Shown: piece after piece, positions 19,561-28,402 of the stretch
Layout: each line of letters begins with the position of its first letter
How positions within the stretch are numbered: position 1 is the first letter of the stretch
Notes under the pieces: model-generated
The model's database searches: none
The model's input: the letters and a program-made list of their open reading frames with translations, nothing else
Told to the model about the DNA's origin: nothing
Made by a program: the position numbers and the translations under genes
Assembly (NCBI GenBank): GCA_024707325.1
Contig: JANPZY010000001.1
Span: 1,178,001-1,242,000, forward strand
Length of the DNA: 64,000 bases
Reading direction: 5' to 3'
Source: Opitutus sp.
Lineage (GTDB): Bacteria; Verrucomicrobiota; Verrucomicrobiia; Opitutales; Opitutaceae

Positions 19561-19569
19561 ATTTACTGC

Positions 19570-20745
19570 ATGATTTCGCGCTTTCTTCCGCTGCCTGTCC
19601 GACGTTTCCTTGGCATTAAAGTGACTTCGCGCCCGCCTGAATACCGACTCATCGACCAACCGGGCCAGCTCACGCCCTTGCTCGAGGCCCTGGAGCGCGT
19701 GGACGAGGTCTCGCTGGATACGGAAGCGGACAACATGTTCCACTACCGGACGCGGGTCTGCCTACTCCAGTTTTTGGTCGGCAAGGAGATCTTCCTGGTC
19801 GATTCGCTGGCGCCGCTGAAGCTCGACGGGCTGTGGAGCCGGCTGGCCACGAAGCACCTGATCATGCACGGCAGCGATTTCGACCTGCGGTTGTTGCATG
19901 ATTTCGCCGCTTTTCGCCCGAAGAGCATTTTCGACACGATGCTCGCGGCCCAGCTGCTCAACCGTCCGCGCATCGGTCTCGCTGCGCTGCTCGAGGATCA
20001 CTTCGGCGTGAAACTCTCGAAGGATTCGCAGAAGGCCAACTGGTCGAAGCGCCCCCTTACCCAAAAGATGCTCGATTACGCGGCGCTGGACGTTTTCCAC
20101 CTGCCGGCGCTGCGCGACATCCTCACGCGCGAACTCAAGAAACTCGGCCGCCTCGGCTGGCACAACCAGCAGTGCATCGCGCAAATCGAGTCGGGTTCGA
20201 CGGGTTTCGCGCCTCCGGGCGAGAACGACTGGCGCATCGGTCGCAGCGAGCGTTTGCGCGGCAAAGGCCTCTCCGTCCTCCACGCCGTCTGGCACTGGCG
20301 CGAGCAAACTGCGCAGCGGCTCGACGTGCCGCCGTTCAAAGTCTGCTCGAGCGACATTCTTCTGAAAATGGCCAACGCTGCCGAAGACGGCGCCGCCGAG
20401 GGCGCGATCCTCGGCTCGATCAATCTCGGTCGCCGCCACGAACGCCTCCAGGCATCACTCGGCGCGGCAATTCGCGCGGGACTCGAGCGTGACCCGGCCA
20501 CGCTGCCGCGCCGCCGCGGCCGCGATTCCAATCACGTTTCGCTCACGCAGTCAGAGGTCATGCGGCTCGATCGCATCAAGGACGACCGCGACAAACTCGC
20601 CGCGAAGCTCCAGCTCGACCCGACGCTCATCGCGAATCGCGCCCAGCTCGCCCAGATCGCGCGCGCGCCGTCGCGTCTCGACGAGATTTTACTCCGCTGG
20701 CAGGCGGATCTTTTGCGCGACGCGCCGTCGGTGAAGGAGGACTGA
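19570..20745 (+). CDS. rnd: Ribonuclease D
   Basis: A 391-residue 3'-5' exoribonuclease of the DEDDy class acting on tRNA precursors. The four acidic motifs are visible: DTEAD (Asp50, Glu52), HGSDFDLRLLHD, and DYAALDV with the catalytic Tyr. Two HRDC-like helical regions follow, for example GLSVLHAVWHWREQTAQRLD. Length is close to E. coli RNase D. ATG at 19570 is preferred. It stands 61 bases before oleC, same strand. Confidence 0.92.
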   Translation: MISRFLPLPVRRFLGIKVTSRPPEYRLIDQPGQLTPLLEALERVDEVSLDTEADNMFHYRTRVCLLQFLVGKEIFLVDSLAPLKLDGLWSRLATKHLIMHGSDFDLRLLHDFAAFRPKSIFDTMLAAQLLNRPRIGLAALLEDHFGVKLSKDSQKANWSKRPLTQKMLDYAALDVFHLPALRDILTRELKKLGRLGWHNQQCIAQIESGSTGFAPPGENDWRIGRSERLRGKGLSVLHAVWHWREQTAQRLDVPPFKVCSSDILLKMANAAEDGAAEGAILGSINLGRRHERLQASLGAAIRAGLERDPATLPRRRGRDSNHVSLTQSEVMRLDRIKDDRDKLAAKLQLDPTLIANRAQLAQIARAPSRLDEILLRWQADLLRDAPSVKED

Positions 20746-20806
20746 GACCGGACGCCGCCCGGTAAGAGTTGCGACGCGGGCCCTCGCGCTCTGTCATCCC
20801 GGCTTC

Positions 20807-22453
20807 ATGTCCGAACCCGACGCCAACATTGCCCGCCATCTCGTCGCGATGGCGCAGCAACAGCCGGAGCGGCCCGCGCTCAAAGTGCCGCGCGGCCGCA
20901 CGCGTTCGGGAGAAATCGATTATCTCACGCTGACGTTTGCCGAACTCGAAGCCGAGGTCGCCGCGTGGAGCGAGCGGCTGCAGCGCGCCGGCGTGCGTCG
21001 CGGCGATCGCACGCTCGTGATGGTGAAACAAGGCCTGCCGCTGATCGCGTCGGTCTTCGCGCTGTTTCGCAGTGGCGCCGTGCCGGTCGTGATCGATCCG
21101 GGCATGGGCCTGAAGAGTTTTCTCAACTGCGTCGCACGCTCGCGGCCGCGCGCGCTCGTCGGCATCCCGCTCGCGCAGGTCGTGAGCCGCGTGTTCCGTC
21201 GCGCGTTTCGCTCGGTGGAAGTGCGGGTGAGTGCGAGTTCGCAACTTACCGCGCGACTCACGTCGCCCGGTGCGTGCGTAGACAATGCACGCACCGCGAT
21301 CGCGCCGAGTGCGGCGAGCGATCTCGCGGCGATTCTCTTCACGTCGGGCTCCACCGGCGCGCCGAAGGGCGTGTGCTACGAGCATGGCATGTTCGACGCG
21401 CAGGTTCGGCTGATCCGCGACACGTATCGCATCGAGCCGGGGGAAGTGGATCTGCCGCTGCTGCCGGTCTTCGCGCTCTTCAATCCCGCGCTCGGCATGA
21501 CGACGATCGTGCCCGAGATCGATCCGCGAAAACCCGCGGCCATGGACGCCGCGAAAATCGTGCAGGCGATCCGGCAGGAAAAGGTCACCAACTCCTTCGG
21601 TTCGCCGACGCTCTGGGCGAAGATCGGTGCCCACTGTATCCAGAATTCGGTGACGCTTCCTTCGCTTCGCCGCGTCCTTTGCGCCGGCGCACCCGTGCCG
21701 GCTTCGCTGTGGCGCGACTCATCGTCGTTTTTGCCCAACGGCCAGCTCCACAGTCCCTACGGCGCGACGGAATCGCTGCCGGTCAGCACCGTGTCTTCGC
21801 GTGAGATCGCGGATGCAGCGAATGGGCCCGGCGCGTGTGTCGGTCGTCCGGTGCCGGGAATCGATGTGCGCGTTATCGCGCTCACCGATGGACCGATTGA
21901 AACGATCGAGCAGACACGCGAACTCCCGCGCGGCGAGATTGGCGAAATCATCGTGCGCGGTCCGGTCGTGACGAAGTGCTACGACTCCGCGCCCGAGGCC
22001 ACCGCCGCGGCGAAGATTCGCGATGGCGACGCCGTGTGGCACCGCATGGGCGATTGCGGTGTGCTCGATGACGATGGACGGTTGTGGTTTTGCGGACGCA
22101 AGGTCGAGCGAGTCGAGACACCGCGCGGTCCGCTCTTCACCGAACCGTGCGAACGCGTGTTTCGCGCGCATCCACGCGTGAAGCGTTGCGCACTCATCGG
22201 TCTCGGCCCGCGCGGACAGCAGCGCGCGGCGATCGTCGTCGAAGCCGAGGTCGCGAACTCCAAAGAAGCTCGCGCGTTTGCGCGCGAACTTCGCGCGCTC
22301 GCGGTCGAGCATCCGGTGGCCGACGCGATCAAAGTTTTTTATTTTCATCCGCGTTTTCCGGTGGACGTGCGGCACAACGCGAAAATCCATCGACTCACGC
22401 TCGCACGCTGGGCGCAGACCGCGCGCGGCTACGAAAGCGATCCGAAACGATGA
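20807..22453 (+). CDS. oleC: Beta-lactone synthetase of olefin biosynthesis (OleC)
   Basis: A 548-residue member of the AMP-forming ligase superfamily. The P-loop FTSGSTGAPKGVCYEHG is typical. The segments PVFALFNPALGMTTIVP and FGSPTLW match OleC rather than fatty acyl-CoA ligases. OleC turns 2-alkyl-3-hydroxyacids into beta-lactones, which OleB decarboxylates to long-chain olefins. Its stop overlaps the oleD start (ATGA), so the two are translationally coupled. No oleA or oleB lies in the window. Confidence 0.88.
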   Translation: MSEPDANIARHLVAMAQQQPERPALKVPRGRTRSGEIDYLTLTFAELEAEVAAWSERLQRAGVRRGDRTLVMVKQGLPLIASVFALFRSGAVPVVIDPGMGLKSFLNCVARSRPRALVGIPLAQVVSRVFRRAFRSVEVRVSASSQLTARLTSPGACVDNARTAIAPSAASDLAAILFTSGSTGAPKGVCYEHGMFDAQVRLIRDTYRIEPGEVDLPLLPVFALFNPALGMTTIVPEIDPRKPAAMDAAKIVQAIRQEKVTNSFGSPTLWAKIGAHCIQNSVTLPSLRRVLCAGAPVPASLWRDSSSFLPNGQLHSPYGATESLPVSTVSSREIADAANGPGACVGRPVPGIDVRVIALTDGPIETIEQTRELPRGEIGEIIVRGPVVTKCYDSAPEATAAAKIRDGDAVWHRMGDCGVLDDDGRLWFCGRKVERVETPRGPLFTEPCERVFRAHPRVKRCALIGLGPRGQQRAAIVVEAEVANSKEARAFARELRALAVEHPVADAIKVFYFHPRFPVDVRHNAKIHRLTLARWAQTARGYESDPKR

Positions 22454-23478
22454 ACTCTCCGCGCGATTCCGTTCTCGTTACCGGCGGCACCGGTTTTCTC
22501 GGTCGGCGCATTGTCGAGCGTCTGCTCGCGGCGGGGCGGAGCGTGACGGTGCTCGGTCGCACGCCCGCACCCGATCTCGAAGCGCGCGGTGTGCGTTTCG
22601 TGCGCGCCTCGCTCGACGATGCCGCTGCGGTGCAAGCGGCGTGCGCTGGCGCGGGGACGATTTTCCACGTCGCCGCGAAAGTTGGCGTGTGGGGCCGCTA
22701 CGAAGATTTCTTTCGCACCAACGTGCTCGGCACGCGTGCGCTGCTCGAGGGCGCGCGCCAGCACGGCGTGAAACGCTTCGTGCACACGAGCACGCCGAGC
22801 GTGGTTTATAACGGACGCGATCTTGCCGGTGCCGACGAGTCGCTGCCGCTCACGACGGAGTGTCCGAGTCCGTATCCGCTCACGAAGGCGATTGCGGAGC
22901 GAGAGGTGCTCGCGGCGAATTCCAACACGTTGCGCACGGTCGCGCTGCGTCCGCATCTCATCTGGGGCGTCGGCGATCCGCATCTCGTGCCGCGCGTGCT
23001 CGCCCGCGCGCGCGCCGGACGACTGCGCATCGTGGGCGACGGGAAAAACCGCGTGGACATGGTGCACGTCGAAAATGCGGTCGATGCCCACCTCCTCGCG
23101 GAAGCTGCGCTCTCACAAAGTAACCTAATAGGTTACTTTGCTCCTCCCGCGGGGCGTGCGTATTTCATCACCAACGACGAGCCAGTCGTGTTGTGGGAGT
23201 GGATCAATGGCCTTCTGACTGCGCTCGGTGAGCGTCCCGTGTCGCGCCACGTTCCGCTCCGGGTCGCGACGATGATCGGCACGACGTGCGAGGTGGTCTG
23301 GCGCGGTTTGCGCCTTGGCGGTGAGCCGCCGATGACGCGCTTCGTCGCCGCCGAGCTCGCGAAAGATCACTGGTTCGATGTCAGCGCGGCGAAGCGCGAT
23401 CTCGGCTACGCGCCGCGCATCTCGATGGCGCAGGGCACCGCGGAATTGATCGCGGCGCTGAAGCGCGGCGAAGGCTGA
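22450..23478 (+). CDS. oleD: 2-alkyl-3-oxoalkanoate reductase (OleD)
   Basis: A 342-residue extended SDR. The NAD(P) motif VTGGTGFLGRRI is at the N terminus. The catalytic Ser-Tyr-Lys are in HTSTPSVVYNG and SPYPLTKAIAE, and LRPHLIWGVGDPHLVPRVL is typical of OleD. It reduces the beta-keto acid made by OleA for OleC. The stretch around LSQSNLIGYFAPP, just before AGRAYFI, is encoded by an AT-rich 25-bp palindrome (23116-23140) inserted in frame in a surface loop. Confidence 0.88.
   Translation: MNSPRDSVLVTGGTGFLGRRIVERLLAAGRSVTVLGRTPAPDLEARGVRFVRASLDDAAAVQAACAGAGTIFHVAAKVGVWGRYEDFFRTNVLGTRALLEGARQHGVKRFVHTSTPSVVYNGRDLAGADESLPLTTECPSPYPLTKAIAEREVLAANSNTLRTVALRPHLIWGVGDPHLVPRVLARARAGRLRIVGDGKNRVDMVHVENAVDAHLLAEAALSQSNLIGYFAPPAGRAYFITNDEPVVLWEWINGLLTALGERPVSRHVPLRVATMIGTTCEVVWRGLRLGGEPPMTRFVAAELAKDHWFDVSAAKRDLGYAPRISMAQGTAELIAALKRGEG
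23116..23140. repeat. 25-bp AT-rich palindrome inside oleD
   Basis: A perfect inverted repeat with a single central base: CAAAGTAACCTA around A23128, then TAGGTTACTTTG. It is AT-rich in a GC-rich gene and keeps the frame open. A similar but different palindrome (AAAGTCCG arms) lies at 40533-40555, and related ones at 34078-34103 and 59503-59541. Confidence 0.85.
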
Positions 23479-23484
23479 TCGCTT

Positions 23485-23895
23485 TCATCACGGAAACACG
23501 GAAGCACGGAAGGATAGTAGAAGACCGGAAGAATCGCGGAAACGCGGAAGGGCGGAGACGCGGAAAATGCTCAGACGCTGGCGGAGGGGAGATCTGCTTT
23601 CATACTGAGCGAAGCGATGTTCAGCCGAGGGTTAGCCTGACTTCCAGTGTGCGCTACGAAGCCACCGATCGCAGCGTAGCTCCAAGTGGATTCTTCGCTT
23701 TGCTCAGAATGACAATAGGTGGGGTGGAGCGCTCAGAAGATGAGATCCGCTCGCCTCAAAACCGCGGCGAGGGCGCGCGGCGCATTTTTACCGGCCCATG
23801 CGGGCGGCTATTTTCGTTCCGCGCTTCCGTCCTTCCGCGTTTCCGCGATGACTCCTTCACTCCTCTTCTTCTGTGCTTCCGTGTTTCCGTGATGA
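23485..23895. repeat. Composite intergenic module with about 80-bp inverted arms
   Basis: The 423-base gap after oleD has no gene. Left arm 23485-23566 (TCATCACGGAAACACGGAAG, then GCACGGAAGG...) and right arm 23813-23895 are imperfect inverted copies, in the same element order (GGAAACACGGAAGCAC, then TCGCGGAAACGCGGAAGG). Between them lies a second copy of the TCATTCTGAGC family (about 23600-23713). A related GGAAG/CTTCCG stretch is at 40651-40690. It looks like a nested, non-coding repeat unit. Confidence 0.75.
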
Positions 23896-23901
23896 ACCTA
23901 C

Positions 23902-24717
23902 TTAACGCGCACTGCGCTGACGGACGGCTTCGAAGAGAGTGATGATCGTCGCCATGGCGACGTTGAGCGAGTCGGCCTGGCCGGCCATCGGGATGCGGAT
24001 CGGCTGGTCGCTGTTTTTCAGCCAGAACTCGCTCAGGCCGTATTGCTCGCTGCCCATGATGACGGCGAGCGGGCCGCGCAGATCAATGTCGGTGTAGAGT
24101 TTTTCCGCGGACGGCGTGGTCGCGACCGTGCGGACACCGCGCTCGCGGAGCCACGCCAGCACGCGCGTGCTTTCATCGACGACGAGCGGCACGGAGAACA
24201 GCACGCCGGTCGAGGCGCGCACGACGTTGGGGTTGAAAATGTCGGTCACCGGATCGCACACGATCACGGCATCGCAGCCAGCGGCGTCGGCGCTGCGGAG
24301 AATCGTGCCGAGGTTGCCCGGCTTCTCGATCGCCTCGACGACGAGGAGAAAGGGTTCCTTCGGCAGGCGCGGCTCGAGATCGGCGAGCGAGCGTTTCCAC
24401 TGCGGCGCGACGGCGAGCAATCCGTCGGGACGTTCGCGGTAGGCGACCTTGGCGAATGCTTCTTTTGTGAGTTCGAACAAACGCGCGCCACTCGCGGCAG
24501 CCTGCTCGATCAGCGCGGGTTCATTCTCTCCGAGAAACCAGTCGGGCGCATAGTAGAGTTCGTCGATCTTCACCTGCTTCTCGAGCGCGCGGCGGATCTC
24601 GCGGTAGCCTTCGACGAGAAACACGCCCGCTTCGTCACGCGGGCGACGATCGCGCAGCCTCACGAGCTGCTTCACGCGAGGATTTTGCAGACTGGAGATT
24701 TTCTCGGGCGGCACCAC
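23902..24717 (-). CDS. SpoU/TrmH-family RNA 2'-O-methyltransferase
   Basis: A 271-residue methyltransferase. An N-terminal SpoU substrate-binding domain (SSLQNPRVKQLVRLRDRRPR, then FLVEGYREIRRAL) precedes the knotted catalytic domain with motifs EAIEKPGNLGTILRSADAAG, MGSEQYGLS and IPMAGQADSLNVA. The target is probably a 2'-OH in rRNA. The start is uncertain: two neighbouring GTGs at 24717 and 24714 fall at the start of homology; the frame is open back to ATG 24807, but that extension consists of repeat sequence. Confidence 0.88.
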   Translation of the reverse strand: MVPPEKISSLQNPRVKQLVRLRDRRPRDEAGVFLVEGYREIRRALEKQVKIDELYYAPDWFLGENEPALIEQAAASGARLFELTKEAFAKVAYRERPDGLLAVAPQWKRSLADLEPRLPKEPFLLVVEAIEKPGNLGTILRSADAAGCDAVIVCDPVTDIFNPNVVRASTGVLFSVPLVVDESTRVLAWLRERGVRTVATTPSAEKLYTDIDLRGPLAVIMGSEQYGLSEFWLKNSDQPIRIPMAGQADSLNVAMATIITLFEAVRQRSAR

Positions 24718-24790
24718 GGACGAGAGAGAGCACGGAGAGTTCAGGCTAGGCAAATCCCGAAAACCTCTCTGTCTTCGTGGCTCTGTGGCG
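24714..24790. repeat. Inverted-repeat module between divergent methyltransferase genes
   Basis: Arms at about 24714-24739 (CACGGACGAGAGAGAGCACG) and 24766-24789 (CTCTCTGTCTTCGTGGCTCT) are imperfect inverted copies. The candidate GTG start of the minus-strand gene lies at the outer edge of the left arm and the GTG start of the plus-strand gene (24785) in the right arm. Confidence 0.55.
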
Positions 24791-26160
24791 AAAAAGAAAA
24801 AGTTCAACGACCACCCGTTTGCGTATCACCAGGAGATCGAGCTGGAGATCTCCACGCTGACGAATCTCGGCTCCGGCCTCGGACGCGTGAAGCTGGCGGA
24901 TCCTCAGCCGATCGAAAATCGAGATTCGAAAATCGAAAATTCCAGCGGCTGGGTCGTGATGGTGCCGTTCACGCTGCCGGGCGAGCGCGTGCGGGCGCGC
25001 GTGTTTCGCAACCACAAGAATTTCTCAGAGGCGGATCTGGTGGAGGTGCTCACGCCGTCGCCGCATCGCGTCGAGGCGCCGTGTCCGCTCTTCGGCCGCT
25101 GCGGCGGCTGTCAGTATCAACATCTCAACTACGTCGAGCAGCTCCGCTGGAAACAGCAGCAGGTGGCCGAGCTGCTCCAGCACATGGCGGGCATCACGTT
25201 TCCGGTGAATCCGGTCGTCGGCTCGCCGCGCGAGTTTGGCTATCGCTCAAAGATCACGCCGCACTTCGCCGCGCCGCGCTGGTTCAAGTCACCCCGCGCG
25301 GATGCCACGGTCGCTTCGCAGGAAGAGACGGTGCCCGGCGCGGTCTCTGATCTTGAGTCGCCGGTTCCGACTTCCGCGCCTGCGGAACTCAATTTCCCGA
25401 TCGGTTTCCTCCGTCAGGGCACGCGCTTCGACATTGTCGATGTGCCGCGCTGTCCGATCGCAACCGATGCGATAAACGAAAAGCTCACCGACGTCCGCGC
25501 CGACGTGCGGGCGCGGGCGGAGAGTTTCACGCGCGGGGCCACGCTGCTCCTGCGCGACGCGTCCGGCGCGGTCACGACGGATTACGACGCGATCGTCACC
25601 GAAACGGTCGGCGATCTGAAACTGCACTTCCTCGCGCGCGATTTCTTCCAGAACAATCCGTTCATCCTGCCCGCGTTCACGGGTTACGTGCGCGAGCAGG
25701 CCGCGACGAGCGGGGCACGATTTCTCGTCGATGCCTACTGCGGCAGCGGACTCTTCGCGCTCACCGCGGCCCGTGCGTTCGAGCGCGTGGCGGGCATCGA
25801 GATTAGCGAAAGCAGTGTGCGTTTCGCGCGTGAAAACGCCGAGGCCAACGGCATCGCCAACGCCACCTTCCAGGCCGGCGATGCGGCCGCGATCTTCGCG
25901 GGGCTTACGTTTTCCCCGATGACACCGTCGTGGTCATCGACCCGCCGCGCAAAGGCTGCGATGCGTCCTTCCTTGCGCAGCTTTTTGCCTTTGGTCCGCG
26001 CGCGGTGGTGTATGTCTCTTGCGATCCGGCCACGCAGATGCGCGACCTGAAGGAGTTTCTCGCCGCGGGCTATGAACTGCGCGCCGTGCAGCCCTTCGAT
26101 CTCTTTCCGCAAACGCGTCACCTCGAGTGCGTGATTTCACTCGTTCGGACGCAGGCTTGA
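24785..26160 (+). pseudogene. RlmD/TrmA-family RNA (uracil-5-)methyltransferase, frameshifted
   Basis: The protein has a TRAM domain (LGSGLGRV, then VVMVPFTLPGERVRARV), an Fe-S motif CPLFGRCGGCQYQHL and a methyltransferase fold (FLVDAYCGSGLFALTAARAF). The frame then shifts near 25911-25918 (TTTTCCCC): the last part, VIDPPRKGCDASF, VYVSCDPATQMRDL and FPQTRHLE, continues in the -1 frame to 26160. One base seems missing in the homopolymer run. With it restored the product is about 459 residues with all catalytic motifs (DPPR, SCDP). A 33-base AT-rich repeat is inserted in frame in the TRAM domain. It could be a sequencing error. Confidence 0.8.
24911..24943. repeat. ATCGAAAATC-type repeat, in-frame copy
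   Basis: The block ATCGAAAATCGAGATTCG, then AAAATCGAAAATTCC, matches the intergenic copy at 12221-12252. It encodes IENRDSKIENS between LADPQP and SGWVVMVPF of the TRAM domain of the methyltransferase, a loop between beta strands. Its length of 33 bases keeps the frame. Confidence 0.85.
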
Positions 26161-26209
26161 ATTTGCCAAAAACCGACCGCCCGGCAGTTTGGCGGCGGCT
26201 CTTTACACG

Positions 26210-28402
26210 ATGAAAACCATCACGCCCGCGCATTCCTGGAAATTTTTCCGCACCGGCGGACTCGACCAAGTTGAACTCCGCCACGCCGCCGACCTGCTCG
26301 CGCTGCGTCATCTCGACCAAAAGCTCTGGGTCGCGCTCGCGTGCCCCGTTAAAGGACTCGAGCTCGATGAGAAAACACTCGCGCTCATCGACACGGATAG
26401 CGACGGACGCATTCGCGTCCCCGAGCTGATCGCTGCAGTCGAGTGGGCCGCCGCACGACTCAAGGATCCGGGCGATCTTCTGCTCGGCCGCGTGCAACTT
26501 CCGCTCGCTGCAATCGCCGACACGCCCGAGGGCCAGGCGCTCGTCGCTTCCGCGCGTCGCGTGCTCAAGCAGGTCGGCCGCCCCGACGCCGACGCGATCT
26601 CCGTCGAGGAGGCCGCCGACACCGCGCGGATCTTTTCGTCGAGCGCGCTGCACGGCGACGGCATCATCACGCCCGGCGCGTCCGACGACGCGGCCGTGCA
26701 GGCGTTGATCAACGACATCATCAAAACGCACGGCGGCACGACCAGTCGCACGGGAATCGTCGGCGTTACGCCCGCGATGATCGACGCGTTCTTCGCCGAC
26801 GTGGCGGCTTACCTCGGCTGGGTGGATGTCAGTGCCACAAAACAAAACGCCGTGCTCGGCGACGCGACGCCCGCTGCCGTTTCCGCGCTCGTCGCTGTGC
26901 GCACGAAAATCGACGACTACTTCGTGCGTTGCGCGCTCGCTTCGGTCGACCCGCGTGCGGCCGACACGCTCAATCGCAGTCAGGCCGACTACGCCGCGCT
27001 CGCGCCTCTCGATCTCAGCGCCGCCGGCGCCGACGTGAGCACGTTCCCGCTCGCGCGCATCGAACCGCGCCGTCCGCTGCCGTTGCTCGATGACGTGAAT
27101 CCCGCGTGGGCCGCCGCGTTGCGCACGCTCCATGCCGCGGCTGTCGTGCCCGTGTTTGGCGCGGACAAGACCACGCTCACCCGTGAAGAGTGGGAAACGT
27201 TGAAGGGGAAACTTTCCGGCTACGAAGCGTGGCTCGCGAGCAAGCCCGGCGCCGTCGTCGAGCAGCTCGGACTCCCGCGCTTGCGCGAACTCGCCGCCGG
27301 CTCCGCGCGAGCCGCGATCGCCGCACTCGTGGAAAAGGATAAGGCACTCGCGCCGGAGTTTCAGGCGATTGCCGACGTCGAGCGCCTCGCGCGCTACCAC
27401 CGCGACCTGCGCACGCTGCTGCACAATTTCGTCAACTTTACCGACTTCTATTCGCCCGAGCGCACCGCGGTGTTTCAGGCGGGCACGCTCTATTTCGACA
27501 GCCGCGCGCTCGATCTCTGTGTGAAGGTGGATGGCCCCACGCCGCTCTCCGCGAAGAGCCAGGTGTGCCTCGCGTATTGCACCTGCACGCGCAGGGACCT
27601 GCCGCCGATCACCATCGCGGCCTGTATCACGCAAGGCGACAGCGACTACGTTTTTGTTGGTCGCCACGGTTTGTTCTACGACCGGCTCGGTCGCGATTGG
27701 GACGCGGTCGTCACGGCTGTCGTCGAAAATCCGATCAGCGTGCGTCAGGCGTTTTTCGCGCCGTATCTCAAGTTCGTGCGCTTCATTGAGGAGCAGGTCG
27801 CGAAACGCGCGGCCGCGGCCGACGAAGCGAGCACGACCAAGCTCGCGGGAGCCGCGGAAGGCGCGGCCAACGCCGACAAGGTGAAGCCCGCGCCAAAGAA
27901 ACTCGATATCGGCACCGTCGCAGCGATCGGTGTCGCGGTCGGCGGCATCACGGCGGCGTTCGGCACGATCGTGGGCGCGTTCTTCGGTCTCGGCCTCTGG
28001 ATGCCCGTCGGATTGATCGGCATTCTGCTCGCGATCTCCGGACCCTCGATGCTGCTCGCGTGGCTCAAACTCCGCCGCCGCACGCTCGGTCCGATTCTCG
28101 ACAGCAGCGGTTGGGCGATCAACGGCCGCGTGAAGATCAACCTGCCGCTTGGCCGCAAACTCACCTCGGTCGCGCATCTGCCGCCGGGCTCCCGCCGCTC
28201 GCTCGAGGATCCCTACGAGGACAAGGCGGCGAAGCGCCGCAAGCGGCTCTTCTGGTTTACGCTCATCATCGTCGTCCTCGGTGTAGCCGCAATCTGGATA
28301 CGCGCCAACCGCCTGAAGCGCGGCCACTACTTCTGGCAACCCGCGCCGGTGGAAGTCGCCGAACCGCCTCCGCCGCCGGCCGCGTCTGCCGACGCGAGTT
28401 GA
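26210..28402 (+). CDS. Large membrane protein with EF-hand motif
   Basis: A 730-residue protein conserved in outline but without a family name known to me. Residues 61-72 (DTDSDGRIRVPE) form a canonical EF-hand calcium loop with D61, D63, D65, G66, I68 and E72. A long mainly helical region follows, then two membrane segments (about 573-620, GTVAAIGVAVGGITAAFG and MPVGLIGILLAISG) and another near residue 690 (FWFTLIIVVLGVAAIW). It ends in a Pro-rich tail. The N-terminal bulk probably faces the cytoplasm. The stop codon overlaps the first unit of repeat array 4. ATG 26210 is preferred over the upstream open frame. Confidence 0.7.
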   Translation: MKTITPAHSWKFFRTGGLDQVELRHAADLLALRHLDQKLWVALACPVKGLELDEKTLALIDTDSDGRIRVPELIAAVEWAAARLKDPGDLLLGRVQLPLAAIADTPEGQALVASARRVLKQVGRPDADAISVEEAADTARIFSSSALHGDGIITPGASDDAAVQALINDIIKTHGGTTSRTGIVGVTPAMIDAFFADVAAYLGWVDVSATKQNAVLGDATPAAVSALVAVRTKIDDYFVRCALASVDPRAADTLNRSQADYAALAPLDLSAAGADVSTFPLARIEPRRPLPLLDDVNPAWAAALRTLHAAAVVPVFGADKTTLTREEWETLKGKLSGYEAWLASKPGAVVEQLGLPRLRELAAGSARAAIAALVEKDKALAPEFQAIADVERLARYHRDLRTLLHNFVNFTDFYSPERTAVFQAGTLYFDSRALDLCVKVDGPTPLSAKSQVCLAYCTCTRRDLPPITIAACITQGDSDYVFVGRHGLFYDRLGRDWDAVVTAVVENPISVRQAFFAPYLKFVRFIEEQVAKRAAAADEASTTKLAGAAEGAANADKVKPAPKKLDIGTVAAIGVAVGGITAAFGTIVGAFFGLGLWMPVGLIGILLAISGPSMLLAWLKLRRRTLGPILDSSGWAINGRVKINLPLGRKLTSVAHLPPGSRRSLEDPYEDKAAKRRKRLFWFTLIIVVLGVAAIWIRANRLKRGHYFWQPAPVEVAEPPPPPAASADAS

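Noticed and set aside
23485..23895. Insertion sequence
   Set aside because: Inverted arms are present but there is no transposase frame between them and no clear target-site duplication.
25905..25925. Programmed -1 frameshift in the methyltransferase gene
   Set aside because: No X XXY YYZ heptamer in the zero frame and no evident stimulatory structure. A base loss is simpler.
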